Assembly: GCF_020422885.1 (NCBI RefSeq)
Contig: NZ_CP084622.1
Coordinates: 3,119,001-3,183,000 of the forward strand
DNA: 64,000 nucleotides
From: Mesobacillus sp. S13
GTDB taxonomy: Bacteria; Bacillota; Bacilli; Bacillales; Cytobacillaceae
Reading direction: 5' to 3'
Positions 1 through 8,458 of this stretch are shown here, in pieces. A program made the position numbers and the translations under genes. The stretch's first letter is position 1; each line of letters begins with the position of its first letter. The notes under the pieces are model-generated. The model searched no databases and was not told where the DNA came from. It saw only the letters and a list, made by a program, of their open reading frames with translations.

Positions 1-272
1 CGCTTTCCCTTTTCAGTTAAAATGACCTTTCTTTCTGCAATTTCCTCCACAAGTCCCCTTTGCTTCAGCCTATCAATCATTTTTTCAAGTGCAGTACGGG
101 TAACTGTTGGATATGTATGAAAATATGGGGTGATTTTATACAAATGAGCATCTTGAATCGTCTGCGAGGAACGTTTGCCCTGAAGAAGGTGAAATAATGA
201 ATATATAGTTCTTTCGCCATTGATTTTATTCAAAATAGACAAAACAACTGTTTCCAAATAAGTTATCCCCAT
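1..272 (-). CDS. ypbB: YpbB N-terminal part, helix-turn-helix protein (partial)
   Basis: Reading from the ATG at 272 towards the window edge gives about 90 codons without a stop, beginning MGITYLETVVLSILNKINGE. The N-terminus looks like the YpbB family, whose genes precede recQ in Bacillus and lie divergent from the ferredoxin gene, as here. Helical segments around residues 4-30 and 55-75 suit a winged-helix type fold. YpbB has no well-established role; its coupling to RecQ helicase suggests DNA metabolism, which is inference. The gene runs off the window, so the C-terminal part cannot be judged. Confidence 0.75.
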   Translation of the reverse strand, partial: MGITYLETVVLSILNKINGERTIYSLFHLLQGKRSSQTIQDAHLYKITPYFHTYPTVTRTALEKMIDRLKQRGLVEEIAERKVILTEKGK

Positions 273-446
273 AAAATCACCCTTGAATGAAAAATTAAGC
301 AAAGGGCAACATAATATTCGTTGCCCACTATAGCAGAAAAATAATATACCATTATTTTAACATGAAAATATCTTGTAAAATGTTTTATTTTCAACGAAAA
401 AATCACTCAACGCCTTGTGTGATAAGCATTCTCAATACTTTTTTTA

Positions 447-475
447 TTGAAATGTTGGCGATACAGTTTTACAAT
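447..475 (+). promoter_or_regulatory. SigA-type promoter of fer
   Basis: TTGAAA at 447-452 and TACAAT at 470-475 are separated by 17 bases, an excellent vegetative promoter match. It reads into fer, leaving a leader of about 70 bases that carries the GGGAGG ribosome site. Confidence 0.7.
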
Positions 476-529
476 AGGTATGAGGAATACGTTTTCACTA
501 ATTCGGTGGAAACAGCATATTATTGTTAA

Positions 530-799
<270 letters not shown>

Positions 800-810
800 G
801 TAAATACATA

Positions 811-841
811 ATTCCCGCTTACAAGCGGGAATTTTTTGTTT
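811..841 (+). terminator. Intrinsic terminator of fer
   Basis: A 9-bp inverted repeat (ATTCCCGCTT / AAGCGGGAAT) is followed by a run of T, 11 bases after the fer stop codon. Confidence 0.85.
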
Positions 842-925
842 TTTATACTCCTTATTGCTTTCCCAAAGACTGCAATTGGGTAATTACAAGTGCTAAAGCA
901 ATCTTTAATCAGTCCTATTATAAAT

Positions 926-959
926 CAAAAAAGCAACGGTGCAGGCCGTTGCTTTTTTA
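926..959 (-). terminator. Terminator downstream of ribU
   Basis: AAGCAACGG and CCGTTGCTT form a stem flanked by A and T runs on the two sides. It works in principle in both directions and lies 20 bases beyond the ribU stop. Confidence 0.8.
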
Positions 960-979
960 TCAATCTATATAAGTTAAGT

Positions 980-1561
980 TTATGCGTTTTTAAAAGTTTG
1001 CTGTCTTTCGATCCATGTTTTCATTCTTGTGAACATCAGCATGAAAATGACAGACATCAATATGCCTTTTACGAAGTTAAATGGTAAAATCCCTGCAACG
1101 ATCATCGCCTTGGTTTCTGGGCCAGACATAGCTGGCATATTCAAGAACAATGTGTAGGCAGGAAGGAACACGTAGTAGTTAAGCACACTCATCAGTATGG
1201 CCATACTTGTTGTCCCAGCCACGAGAGCAAACGTCATTCCTTTATTTGATTTCATACGCTGATAAATATAGTAGGTTGGCAGGATGAATAAAACCCCTGC
1301 TACAAAGTTGGCAACATGGCCTACGGGAACACCCGTATCACTGCCCGTCATAAAATAATCAAGCGTATTCTTCAAGAATTCTACTAAAATACCAGCTACC
1401 GGACCAAAAATCAACGCAGCTATCAATGCAGGAAGATCGCTGAAGTCGACCATTAAGAATTTTGGAAATGGCGGCAGCGGAAAATTCAACAGCATCAATA
1501 CATAAGAGATACTGCTAAGCATTCCAATCGAAACCATTGCTTTGACACTAAATTTTTTCAT
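980..1561 (-). CDS. ribU: Riboflavin ECF transporter S component RibU
   Basis: A 193-residue very hydrophobic membrane protein with about six predicted spans. It matches the RibU/FmnP (YpaA) family, the riboflavin-binding S component that works with the shared EcfA/A'/T energising module, which is not in this window. The start at 1561 is chosen because GGAGAGAGG sits just upstream and the product then begins MKKFSVKAMVSIGMLSS; a longer frame exists but has no ribosome site. The assignment is reinforced by the FMN riboswitch directly upstream, which would shut expression when FMN is plentiful. Confidence 0.93.
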   Translation of the reverse strand: MKKFSVKAMVSIGMLSSISYVLMLLNFPLPPFPKFLMVDFSDLPALIAALIFGPVAGILVEFLKNTLDYFMTGSDTGVPVGHVANFVAGVLFILPTYYIYQRMKSNKGMTFALVAGTTSMAILMSVLNYYVFLPAYTLFLNMPAMSGPETKAMIVAGILPFNFVKGILMSVIFMLMFTRMKTWIERQQTFKNA

Positions 1562-1632
1562 TTTTCCTCTCTCCTTATAGAGATCCATCTCACATAAAGA
1601 AGAAAGATTCGGCAATCACATACCCATAACAA

Positions 1633-1663
1633 ATAAAACCCCCAAGTTTTCAGTACTTGAGGG
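1633..1663 (-). terminator. Expression-platform terminator of the FMN riboswitch
   Basis: On the minus strand CCCTCAAGT pairs with ACTTGGGGG and is followed by TTTTATTT. It sits between the riboswitch aptamer and ribU, where an attenuator is expected. A second hairpin (CGATCAAAA / TTTTGATCG, 1690-1717) between them could take part in the alternative fold. Confidence 0.75.
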
Positions 1664-1728
1664 AGACTTGTGAAAGGCATGCTTAATAAACGATCAAAAC
1701 CTGCATTTTTTGATCGTCTGCAGAACCT

Positions 1729-1854
1729 CCATCTTCTCCCATCCAGACTATACTGTCGGCTTTGGAATCGCACCAAATCCTGCCCATACAGGCTCGCGGG
1801 CTTAGAGAATGGATCTCATTACCGCCGATCGGGAATTTCACCCTGCCCCGAAGA
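1729..1854 (-). ncRNA. FMN riboswitch (RFN element)
   Basis: The minus strand shows the conserved RFN order: CTTCGGGGCAGGGTGAAATT, then CCCGATCGGCGGTA, then the GCCCGCGAGC segment, GATTTGGTGCGATTCC, and GCCGACAGTATAGTC, closing with GGATGGGAGAAGATG. It precedes ribU, and an intrinsic terminator follows. FMN binding would favour termination and so limit riboflavin uptake. Confidence 0.97.
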
Positions 1855-1879
1855 TAGACCATATTTATTTAACAGGTTT

Positions 1880-1908
1880 ATTATACTGAAAAAAAAATCA
1901 TTTGTGAA
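1880..1908 (-). promoter_or_regulatory. SigA-type promoter of the FMN riboswitch-ribU transcript
   Basis: On the minus strand TTCACA (1908-1903), a 17-base spacer and a perfect TATAAT (1885-1880). The predicted transcript start falls about 20 bases before the riboswitch. Confidence 0.75.
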
Positions 1909-2040
1909 GGTGTATGCTTGTGAAGATTTTTTGACCGTTAGGTAAAGAAGCCCACCTGCCCTTGATTGCCCACACTATTTATAATTAACTTCTGCTAAAT
2001 TCGGAATAACAGAATATATTTAATATAAATCAGTTATCTT

Positions 2041-2054
2041 TGAGAGCGCTTGCA
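2041..2054 (+). promoter_or_regulatory. Candidate CcpA (cre) site upstream of serA
   Basis: TGAGAGCGCTTGCA matches 13 of 14 positions of the cre consensus TGWAARCGYTWNCW. It ends 25 bases before the -35 box of serA, a position more typical of CcpA activation than of roadblock repression. Regulation is inferred. Confidence 0.45.
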
Positions 2055-2079
2055 TTGTATTTATGAACAATCTCGCAGT

Positions 2080-2108
2080 TTGACAAAAGAATATTCGTTT
2101 TGTAAAAT
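2080..2108 (+). promoter_or_regulatory. SigA-type promoter of serA
   Basis: A perfect TTGACA at 2080-2085, 17 bases, then TAAAAT at 2103-2108. The transcript would have a short leader of about 40 bases. Confidence 0.75.
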
Positions 2109-2155
2109 AATCAGAAAATTAACACTTTGTTTCACTAAAAGGAGTGGGTAAAAGG

Positions 2156-3730
2156 ATGTTTCACGTTCTAGCGGCAGATTCAATTAAGGAAGAAGGCTTA
2201 CGGCCCTTATTAGAACAGGATGGGATCCATGTACATATCGGAGGTGTAGATTCAGGAATTATTGATTTACAAAAGGTTGACGCCCTTCTTGTCAGAAGCG
2301 CAACAAAAGTAACCCAGGAACTGCTTGATCTGATGCCCTCACTAAAAATCGTCGGCCGTGCAGGTGTGGGGGTGGATAATATCGATATCGCCGAGGCGAC
2401 AAAAAGAGGAATTGTCGTCGTCAATGCTCCGGATGGGAACACCATTTCTACCGCAGAACATACTTTTGCGATGATGTCAGCATTAATGAGAAACATTCCG
2501 CAGGCACACTCTACTGTTAAAAATGGCGAATGGAAGAGAAATAAGTTTATTGGGAATGAACTTTACGGAAAAATATTAGGAATTATCGGTTTAGGGAGGA
2601 TTGGTTCCGAGCTTGCAAAAAGAGCCAAGGCTTTCGGAATGTCGGTAAAGGTATTTGACCCCTTCCTGACAAAGGAGCGTGCAGCAGTTTTGGGCGTTCA
2701 ATTATCGTCTTTCGAGGAAGTTCTAGCCGAAACAGATATCATTTCGGTTCACACACCTTTGACGAAGGAAACGAAAGGACTTCTTAACGAAAGGACTTTG
2801 AGCCAAACAAAGAAAGGTGTCTATCTCCTGAATTGTGCAAGAGGAGGAATAATTGACGAGATGGCACTCGCCCATTACATTGAAAACGGTCATGTTGCCG
2901 GTGCTGCACTGGATGTATTTGAAGTTGAACCCCCAGAGAATCACCCTTTACTTAAGTTTGATTCTGTTATTGCCACCCCACACCTAGGAGCCTCAACAAA
3001 AGAAGCACAGCTGAATGTGGCCACCCAGGTCGCAAGCGAAATCAGAACATTTTTTGAAAATAACCCTGTTGCCAACTCGATCAATCTTCCGGCCATGTCT
3101 AAAGAAATATACGAAAAAATCCAACCTTATCACCAGCTAGCCAAAGAAATGGGGAAGATTGTTTCTGAATGCCATAACAAAGGAATCAGCGAGCTTACAG
3201 CCACGTATTCAGGAACGGCAGCGGAACTTGAAACCTCTTTTTTAACAAAGGCCCTGCTTGCAGGATTTTTTGAAAACCGCATTGATATGAAAGTCAACGA
3301 AGTGAATGCCATCCACATTGCAAAAGAACGAGGAATCATGGTCGGTGAAAAAGTGACAGGAAACTCCTATGGATACGCAAATACGATAACAGTTACCGCA
3401 AGCGGGGATGGCGAATCTTTTACCGTGAGAGGAACTTACATTGACCATTACGGGCCAAGGATAGTCAATCTCGATGGCTTTAATATCGATTTCCATCCGT
3501 CAGGAAACCTTTTGTATATCCAGCATATGGACCGACCTGGTGTAATCGGACATGTAGGAAAGGTGCTGGGTGACCATGGTGTGAACATCGCGACCATGCA
3601 GGTTGGCAGAAAAGAGGCCGGCGGCGAAGCCATCATGGTTCTCTCGTTTGATAAGCCCCTTTCAACAGATATGATCGGCAAGCTTGAATCCCTGCAGGAC
3701 ATTGTCACAATCAATAGTATCGTTCTATAA
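2156..3730 (+). CDS. serA: D-3-phosphoglycerate dehydrogenase
   Basis: A 524-residue enzyme oxidising 3-phosphoglycerate to 3-phosphohydroxypyruvate, the first step of serine synthesis. It has the long Bacillus architecture: substrate and Rossmann domains (GLGRIGSELAKRAK motif near 146-160; catalytic region ending HLGASTKEAQ near 280), an intervening domain from about 315, and a C-terminal ACT domain (DRPGVIGHVGKVLG near 460) that senses serine in relatives. The ATG at 2156 is preferred to an in-frame GTG at 2144 because AAAGGAG at 2138-2143 overlaps the latter. It is flanked by its own promoter and terminator, so it is a single-gene unit. Confidence 0.96.
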   Translation: MFHVLAADSIKEEGLRPLLEQDGIHVHIGGVDSGIIDLQKVDALLVRSATKVTQELLDLMPSLKIVGRAGVGVDNIDIAEATKRGIVVVNAPDGNTISTAEHTFAMMSALMRNIPQAHSTVKNGEWKRNKFIGNELYGKILGIIGLGRIGSELAKRAKAFGMSVKVFDPFLTKERAAVLGVQLSSFEEVLAETDIISVHTPLTKETKGLLNERTLSQTKKGVYLLNCARGGIIDEMALAHYIENGHVAGAALDVFEVEPPENHPLLKFDSVIATPHLGASTKEAQLNVATQVASEIRTFFENNPVANSINLPAMSKEIYEKIQPYHQLAKEMGKIVSECHNKGISELTATYSGTAAELETSFLTKALLAGFFENRIDMKVNEVNAIHIAKERGIMVGEKVTGNSYGYANTITVTASGDGESFTVRGTYIDHYGPRIVNLDGFNIDFHPSGNLLYIQHMDRPGVIGHVGKVLGDHGVNIATMQVGRKEAGGEAIMVLSFDKPLSTDMIGKLESLQDIVTINSIVL

Positions 3731-3739
3731 ACAAAGCAA

Positions 3740-3772
3740 ACAGGCCTCCAATTAGTGGGGCCTGTATTTTTT
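3740..3772 (+). terminator. Terminator of serA
   Basis: ACAGGCC and GGCCTGT form a stem with a short loop, followed by ATTTTTT. Confidence 0.75.
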
Positions 3773-3809
3773 GTGATGCGTTTCCTGCATCACAAGGATA
3801 TTCCCTATC

Positions 3810-4622
3810 TTATCCCAAAGGATAGGATTTTCGCTCACCTTTGGAAAACGTCATGATTTCCTTATAGCCTACTTCCCTTGCAAGTTCAAGAGCCTGATCG
3901 AAATCGGCTCCGACATGCTCAGGTACATGGGCATCTGAAGACAAGACAATCGGTATTTTCTTATCAAAGCACATCTGCAATAGCCTTTTATCCGGATACA
4001 GAGTCTGGGTAGGCTTCCTTAATCCCGCCGTGCTGATTTCCACACAGGTCTTGGACTGAGCCAATGCTGAGGTTGCGCGATCGTACTGTTCCATGAGGAA
4101 GCTCTCATCTTCAGGTACATACTTAAAAATTTTGACAAGGTCAATATGACCGATGATATCAAACAGATTGGATTGAGCCAACGTTACTACCTGATCAAAA
4201 TAACTTCTATAAACATCGTAAACATCTCTTCTGTCCCATTCCTTGCGATACTCCGCAAGGTCGATTCCAAAATCACCAATCCAATGGATCGACCCAATAA
4301 CATAATCAAAGTCATAGCTATTAATGAACTGTTCCATCTCCTTATGCTTGCCAGGAGTGTAGTCCATTTCGATTGACATTTTTACGTCGATTTCATTTCT
4401 CCAGGCTTCCTCGAAAAGGTGAACGTAATCAGACATATCATAGTATCTGCGTTCATCCACCCAGCTATTGCGTAAAATATCCGCAGTCTGATAGAAATGA
4501 TAAGCATGCTCAGAAATCCCGAAATGCTGGATGCCCTTTTGGTGCGCTGTATCCGTGAATTTCTTCAAGTAGTCAAGCGTCAATGTGCCTCTCTCAAGAT
4601 GGTTGTGGTAATCCGTCAGCAT
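3810..4622 (-). CDS. PHP-domain phosphatase, histidinol-phosphatase-like
   Basis: A 270-residue cytosolic PHP metal-dependent phosphoesterase. Metal-ligand motifs are visible: DYHNHLE at residues 4-10, SEHAYHF near 40, IGHIDLVK near 160 and SSDAHVPEHV near 225. This pattern fits the HisJ class that removes phosphate from histidinol phosphate in histidine synthesis, though PHP proteins also act on other phosphate esters. The gene is not beside other his genes, so the substrate is inferred. An upstream ATG at 4631 is too close to the AAAGGGG ribosome site, so 4622 is chosen. Confidence 0.7.
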   Translation of the reverse strand: MLTDYHNHLERGTLTLDYLKKFTDTAHQKGIQHFGISEHAYHFYQTADILRNSWVDERRYYDMSDYVHLFEEAWRNEIDVKMSIEMDYTPGKHKEMEQFINSYDFDYVIGSIHWIGDFGIDLAEYRKEWDRRDVYDVYRSYFDQVVTLAQSNLFDIIGHIDLVKIFKYVPEDESFLMEQYDRATSALAQSKTCVEISTAGLRKPTQTLYPDKRLLQMCFDKKIPIVLSSDAHVPEHVGADFDQALELAREVGYKEIMTFSKGERKSYPLG

Positions 4623-4689
4623 AGTATCCATCCCCTTTGCACTCTTTTACCTATTATACTTTCAGAAATCAGCATGGTACAAGGGGAGA

Positions 4690-5652
4690 TTATTCAGTAA
4701 TTAAGATTTGCTGTGGCTGTATGGTGTCAGATGTCAAATTGTTCAGAGCCTTTAATTTTTCCACAGTCGTGTTTGTCTTTCTTGCTATTGAGATGAGAGT
4801 ATCCCCGGAAGAAACGACATAACTCTTTTTAGATGAACTCTTAATTGTTAAAATGTCACCCACTGAGATATGGTTACTGCTGATATTATTTTCTTTTTTA
4901 ATGGTCTCTACTGTGGTGTCGTATTTCCCTGCGATTGACCAAAGAGTCTCCCCTTTTTGGACGGTGTGCTTTTCTAAAGAGCGCTGCTCAACTGCAACTG
5001 ACGTCTCTACATTTTTATTTTCATCGTCAGGATGTATGCTTTCACCTTTATTACTAATATCTATATTATCCATCAATCGAAGCTTGGCGACTGTCTCCAA
5101 CGTCACTTCACTTCCTTTTTTCTCCATAGCTAAAATAGGCTGTCCCACTGCAGCTTCACCTAGTGCCAATACAGGATCGATCGCATTTTCCTTTTCATAG
5201 GTCCAATTATCTTTATGAATCTCAAAATGGAGATGAACCCCAGAGGAATCGCCTGTATTTCCCATCAATCCGATTACATCACCTTGCATGACGACCTGTC
5301 CTTCTTTTACGTTTCTTTTATTCAAATGGGCATATACAGTTTCCAGGTTGTTATCATGCTTGATAAACACAACATGTCCATAGGAACCAGAAAAATATGA
5401 TTTTGTTACTATACCTTTATCAACACTATGTATAGGTGTTTTGAACTCACCAGCAATGTCAATTCCCTTATGATGACCATGACGGGTTCCATATAAGTCT
5501 GTTATAACTCCATCAGCAGGCCACACCCAATCTGAAGTTAATTCTTTTAAATCGAGCATTTCCGCCTGAGAGTGCTTTCCGCCAAGAAATAGCAAACTGA
5601 TACAAAGTGCCATGATCCCGGCAATGAGTAAACGCTTTATGTAATCCTGCAT
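4690..5652 (-). CDS. Secreted M23 metallopeptidase with two LysM domains
   Basis: A 320-residue exported cell-wall enzyme. It starts with a signal peptide or anchor (residues 6-31, ending near HSQAEM). A LytM/M23 endopeptidase domain follows, with HKGIDIAGEF near residue 61 and the HLHFEIHKDN zinc/catalytic motif near 141-150. Two C-terminal LysM repeats begin HTVQKGETLWSIAGKYDTTV (about 231) and SYVVSSGDTLISIARKTNTT (about 277). M23 enzymes cut peptide cross-links of peptidoglycan and LysM binds glycan. The frame carries AGGAGG just upstream. Whether it acts in growth or in sporulation cannot be told. Confidence 0.85.
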   Translation of the reverse strand: MQDYIKRLLIAGIMALCISLLFLGGKHSQAEMLDLKELTSDWVWPADGVITDLYGTRHGHHKGIDIAGEFKTPIHSVDKGIVTKSYFSGSYGHVVFIKHDNNLETVYAHLNKRNVKEGQVVMQGDVIGLMGNTGDSSGVHLHFEIHKDNWTYEKENAIDPVLALGEAAVGQPILAMEKKGSEVTLETVAKLRLMDNIDISNKGESIHPDDENKNVETSVAVEQRSLEKHTVQKGETLWSIAGKYDTTVETIKKENNISSNHISVGDILTIKSSSKKSYVVSSGDTLISIARKTNTTVEKLKALNNLTSDTIQPQQILITE

Positions 5653-5833
5653 TTTCTTCCTCCTTAACTTTTTGCTCCCTTTCCATCCCTATGACAGCCT
5701 GTACAAAAATAGAACTGGATCGCGGAAAAGAAGCAGCTAAAAAAAGCACATTCGTTATAATTGGTGGGAAACTGCTTTTTTATGCAAAAGAAGGAAAATT
5801 TGTTTATGTGCCAGCGTTTTGAAGTGCTTAAGC

Positions 5834-5866
5834 AAAAAAAAAGAAAGACCGGATGGCCTTTCTTTT
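5834..5866 (-). terminator. Terminator of sigX-rsiX
   Basis: AAAGAAAG and CTTTCTTT arms, with GCC/GGT extensions, are followed on the minus strand by nine T. The hairpin starts at the rsiX stop codon. Confidence 0.8.
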
Positions 5867-7100
5867 AGTCAATATTTTTCTTGTTCGGAGCGAGTGGCAG
5901 CGAGAGGACTTCGTTCATATTGAAAGGTCCAATCTGGTCAATGTTGGCATTTGTGAATTTAACACCTGTATATTCGAACTCGCTCGCTGTCATTAAGATT
6001 GCCTCGAGATGTGGCAGGAAACTTTCGTTCAAAGTCGTATCATCAGTTAAGGTGATTTCTAACACTTTATCTTTTGATTCAGTTTTTGCAAGCTTGAAAT
6101 CATCCGGCAGGGAAGGTGAGAGATACCCTATCTCATCACTCTTCCACATCTGCGCAAAGGCCTCACCAATTGTTTTAAACTGTTCTTTGGTTGGAACAAG
6201 GTACGGATTCTGTACCTCCTCCACAGTCAAAAACAAGTACGCCCGCCTCTTTTTTGTTTCTGTGTTAAGCGGAAGCTCCTCCATGGTGCCAAAGTTCCCT
6301 AGATTAATCCCCGATTCGCCCTCTGTCGTCAACACCATCTTATCGATCCCTGCTCGTGAGAAATTCTGTGTCATGGAATCAACAAAAATAATGTTTGCAG
6401 CACTTCCATATTGAAATGGGTGATCTGGCTTTACATCCATTGTCAGTGTTTTCGTCGCTTCATCATAGTTCCAAGATGCATCAATTGGATAGTAATCTGT
6501 CAATCCCCATTCCTCTTCTTTAAGCTTAGGCATTGTTTCTGTATAGCTGTCTATCCATCTTTTCCCTTCTTGCTTTGGGGTTGTAACCGTTACTGGAACA
6601 ACTGTCATCACCTGTTGGTCAGGAATGGAATAAGTAAAGATTTCCGTATTCTCCGTATCTACTTCCTCAGGATATAATGAAATCAGTCCCTCATATGGAT
6701 TTACTTGATCCATGGCGGCAAATTCATTTGCCTTTTCTTTACCAGCTGCTGAATCCGCCATGAAGGTGTTCTCCTCTTCAGCAGCACTTTTATTTGCCGA
6801 ATCATCCCTGACAGCTGTATCCATCTCCATTGACGACTTGGCTTCTGTGGCGGAGTTTCTGTCCATACTTTCCTGTGATGCGTCGTTAACACCAAGCAGT
6901 CCAGGAGAAAGGATGAAGGCGAGGAAGAGTACGGCAGCAAGTGCAGCGCCCGGTATAACCCATGCTGGCATTTTCTTTCTTTTTTCAACACGATGGGCGA
7001 TATTTGAATAAATGTCACGAGAGTCGCGATGATTTTTTATCTTTGGCATCTGGCCGAGGATTTCTTCTAGCTGCTTATCGCTTAGCTGTGACTTTTTCAC
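5865..7100 (-). CDS. rsiX: Anti-sigma-X factor RsiX
   Basis: A 411-residue membrane protein that would hold SigX inactive. The cytosolic N-terminus (1-45) contacts the sigma factor, one transmembrane segment lies at about residues 46-69 (WVIPGAALAAVLFLAFILSP), and a long extracytoplasmic part follows with a Ser/Asp/Glu-rich linker (75-130). It starts with GTG at 7100 after GGGATGA and overlaps the end of sigX by 26 bases, which implies translational coupling. Identification rests on position after sigX, topology and similarity to RsiX as remembered. Confidence 0.85.
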   Translation of the reverse strand: MKKSQLSDKQLEEILGQMPKIKNHRDSRDIYSNIAHRVEKRKKMPAWVIPGAALAAVLFLAFILSPGLLGVNDASQESMDRNSATEAKSSMEMDTAVRDDSANKSAAEEENTFMADSAAGKEKANEFAAMDQVNPYEGLISLYPEEVDTENTEIFTYSIPDQQVMTVVPVTVTTPKQEGKRWIDSYTETMPKLKEEEWGLTDYYPIDASWNYDEATKTLTMDVKPDHPFQYGSAANIIFVDSMTQNFSRAGIDKMVLTTEGESGINLGNFGTMEELPLNTETKKRRAYLFLTVEEVQNPYLVPTKEQFKTIGEAFAQMWKSDEIGYLSPSLPDDFKLAKTESKDKVLEITLTDDTTLNESFLPHLEAILMTASEFEYTGVKFTNANIDQIGPFNMNEVLSLPLAPNKKNID

Positions 7101-7626
7101 TAGTCATCCCTTCCTTTACAATCATTTCTTCCATAAGCTTTTTCAGCGTCTTCAACCCGCGGTGCTGGGTTGTCTTCACTTTGCTTTCTGTCCATGATAA
7201 AGCTTCTGCTGTTTCACTTATGGATAGCTCATGTATATAGCGCATGATGATGACCATTCGCTGGTCAACCGTGCATTGATCGAGGCACTTGTACATCATT
7301 TGAATTTCTTCACTTTGGAGAGCCATTTCCTCAGGTAATGGCTGGTCATCCCTTACCTGGCGTGCAGACATATCGAAGGATTCAAGCAATCGCTGTTTCC
7401 AGCCCTTTTGTTTTCGGAAATAATCAATTGCGACATTCTTCGCAATCGAAAACAGCCAGGTCTTCTCACTGCTCTTGCCTTCAAACCGGTCGTATGCCTT
7501 CAATACGCGGATGTACACTTCTTGCACAAGGTCTTCGGCCAACTCCCTGCTTTTTACCATATAAAATAAAAATTGAAAAACGTCATGATGATATTTTTGA
7601 TACAATTCATCAAAAACGGAGTTCAT
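7075..7626 (-). CDS. sigX: ECF RNA polymerase sigma factor SigX
   Basis: A 183-residue ECF sigma factor with region 2 (FQFLFYMVKSRELAEDLVQE near 15-34, then the TWLFSIAKN segment) and region 4 helix-turn-helix (LSISETAEALSWTESKVKTT near 140-160). SigX governs cell-envelope charge and antimicrobial peptide resistance in B. subtilis. The ATG at 7626 is preferred to 7650: it has a GGAGG site, matches the usual SigX N-terminus, and a candidate ECF promoter would start transcription at about 7651, leaving no leader for the upstream ATG. Confidence 0.93.
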   Translation of the reverse strand: MNSVFDELYQKYHHDVFQFLFYMVKSRELAEDLVQEVYIRVLKAYDRFEGKSSEKTWLFSIAKNVAIDYFRKQKGWKQRLLESFDMSARQVRDDQPLPEEMALQSEEIQMMYKCLDQCTVDQRMVIIMRYIHELSISETAEALSWTESKVKTTQHRGLKTLKKLMEEMIVKEGMTSEKVTAKR

Positions 7627-7657
7627 AGGTCTTTTCGCCTCCGTATTCATTAGATTA

Positions 7658-7683
7658 GTCGTAAATAATTAATTAAAGTTTCA
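7658..7683 (-). promoter_or_regulatory. Candidate ECF autoregulatory promoter of sigX
   Basis: On the minus strand TGAAAC (7683-7678), a 16-base spacer and CGAC (7661-7658). This is the -35/-10 layout of promoters read by SigX-like ECF factors, and it stands directly before sigX. Autoregulation is known in B. subtilis; here it is inferred. Confidence 0.65.
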
Positions 7684-7848
7684 TATTAACTATATTATTT
7701 TTAGAATGGAAATGGAAGGAATTTTAGAGGACAAAATAATCGAAAACAGAATCCCATTCTTTAAAACAAACTTTATCATCCTATGAGGACTTGAAGACCA
7801 CTTTCCATTTAATTACCATTGATCATACCCTGGAGGTGGTGATCTAAT

Positions 7849-8368
7849 GGACACTTTCCATTGGATTCTGTCTCTGTTTGGCCGATAGAGGCATTCTAAC
7901 GGACACTTTTCTCTGGATTCTGCTTCTGTTTGGGCAATAGAGGCGTTCTAACGGATACTTTTCTCTGGATTCCGCTTCTGTTTGGCCGATAGAGGCGTTC
8001 TAACGGACACTTTTCTCTGGATTCTGTTTCTGTTTGGCCAATAGAGGCATTCTAACGGACACTTTTCTCTGGATTCCGCTTCTGTTTGGCCGATAGAGGC
8101 ATTCTAACGGACACTTTTCTCTGGATTCTGCTTCTGTTTGGCCGATAGAGGCATTCTAACGGACACTTTTCTCTGGATTCTGCTTCTGTTTGTCCGATAG
8201 AGGTGCTCTAACGGACACTTTTCCTTGGATTCTGCTTCTGTTTGGCCGATAGAGGCATTCTAACGGACAATTTTCTCTAGATTCTGCTTCTGTTTGACCG
8301 TTAGAGGCGTTCTAACGGACAATTACCCCTCTATTCTGCTTGAGGTTGTCCAATAGCGGGAACAGAAT
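7849..8368 (+). repeat. 52-bp tandem hairpin array A (about 10 units)
   Basis: GGACA (or GGATA) recurs at 7849, 7901, 7953, 8005, 8057, 8109, 8161, 8213, 8265 and 8317, a strict 52-base period. Each unit has arms like TGGCCGATAGA and TCTAACGGACA around a 5-base loop (GGCAT or GGCGT), then a 25-base pyrimidine-rich spacer starting CTTTTCTCTGG. The arms are near-complementary with two mismatches in most units. The array fills the space between the resE terminator and the sigX promoter. No protein frame is evident. Confidence 0.95.
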
Positions 8369-8385
8369 TACCTTTTTCAAAAACT

Positions 8386-8421
8386 CAAAAAAGCCCACCC
8401 ACAAAAAAACGGGATGGACTT
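8386..8421 (-). terminator. Terminator of resDE
   Basis: On the minus strand GTCCATCCC pairs, with G-U pairs, with GGGTGGGC across a T-rich loop and is followed by TTTTTTG. It lies about 40 bases after the resE stop. Confidence 0.65.
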
Positions 8422-8458
8422 GTTCTTTGTTCCTTGTGAATCAAGATTAGTCGGCAAG

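Noticed and set aside
1670..1945. Plus-strand frame opposite the FMN riboswitch
   Set aside because: It is antisense to a conserved RNA element and has no protein similarity.
7849..8368. CRISPR array
   Set aside because: The period is constant, but there is no exactly conserved repeat alternating with unrelated spacers, and no cas gene. Whole units are similar, as in a minisatellite.
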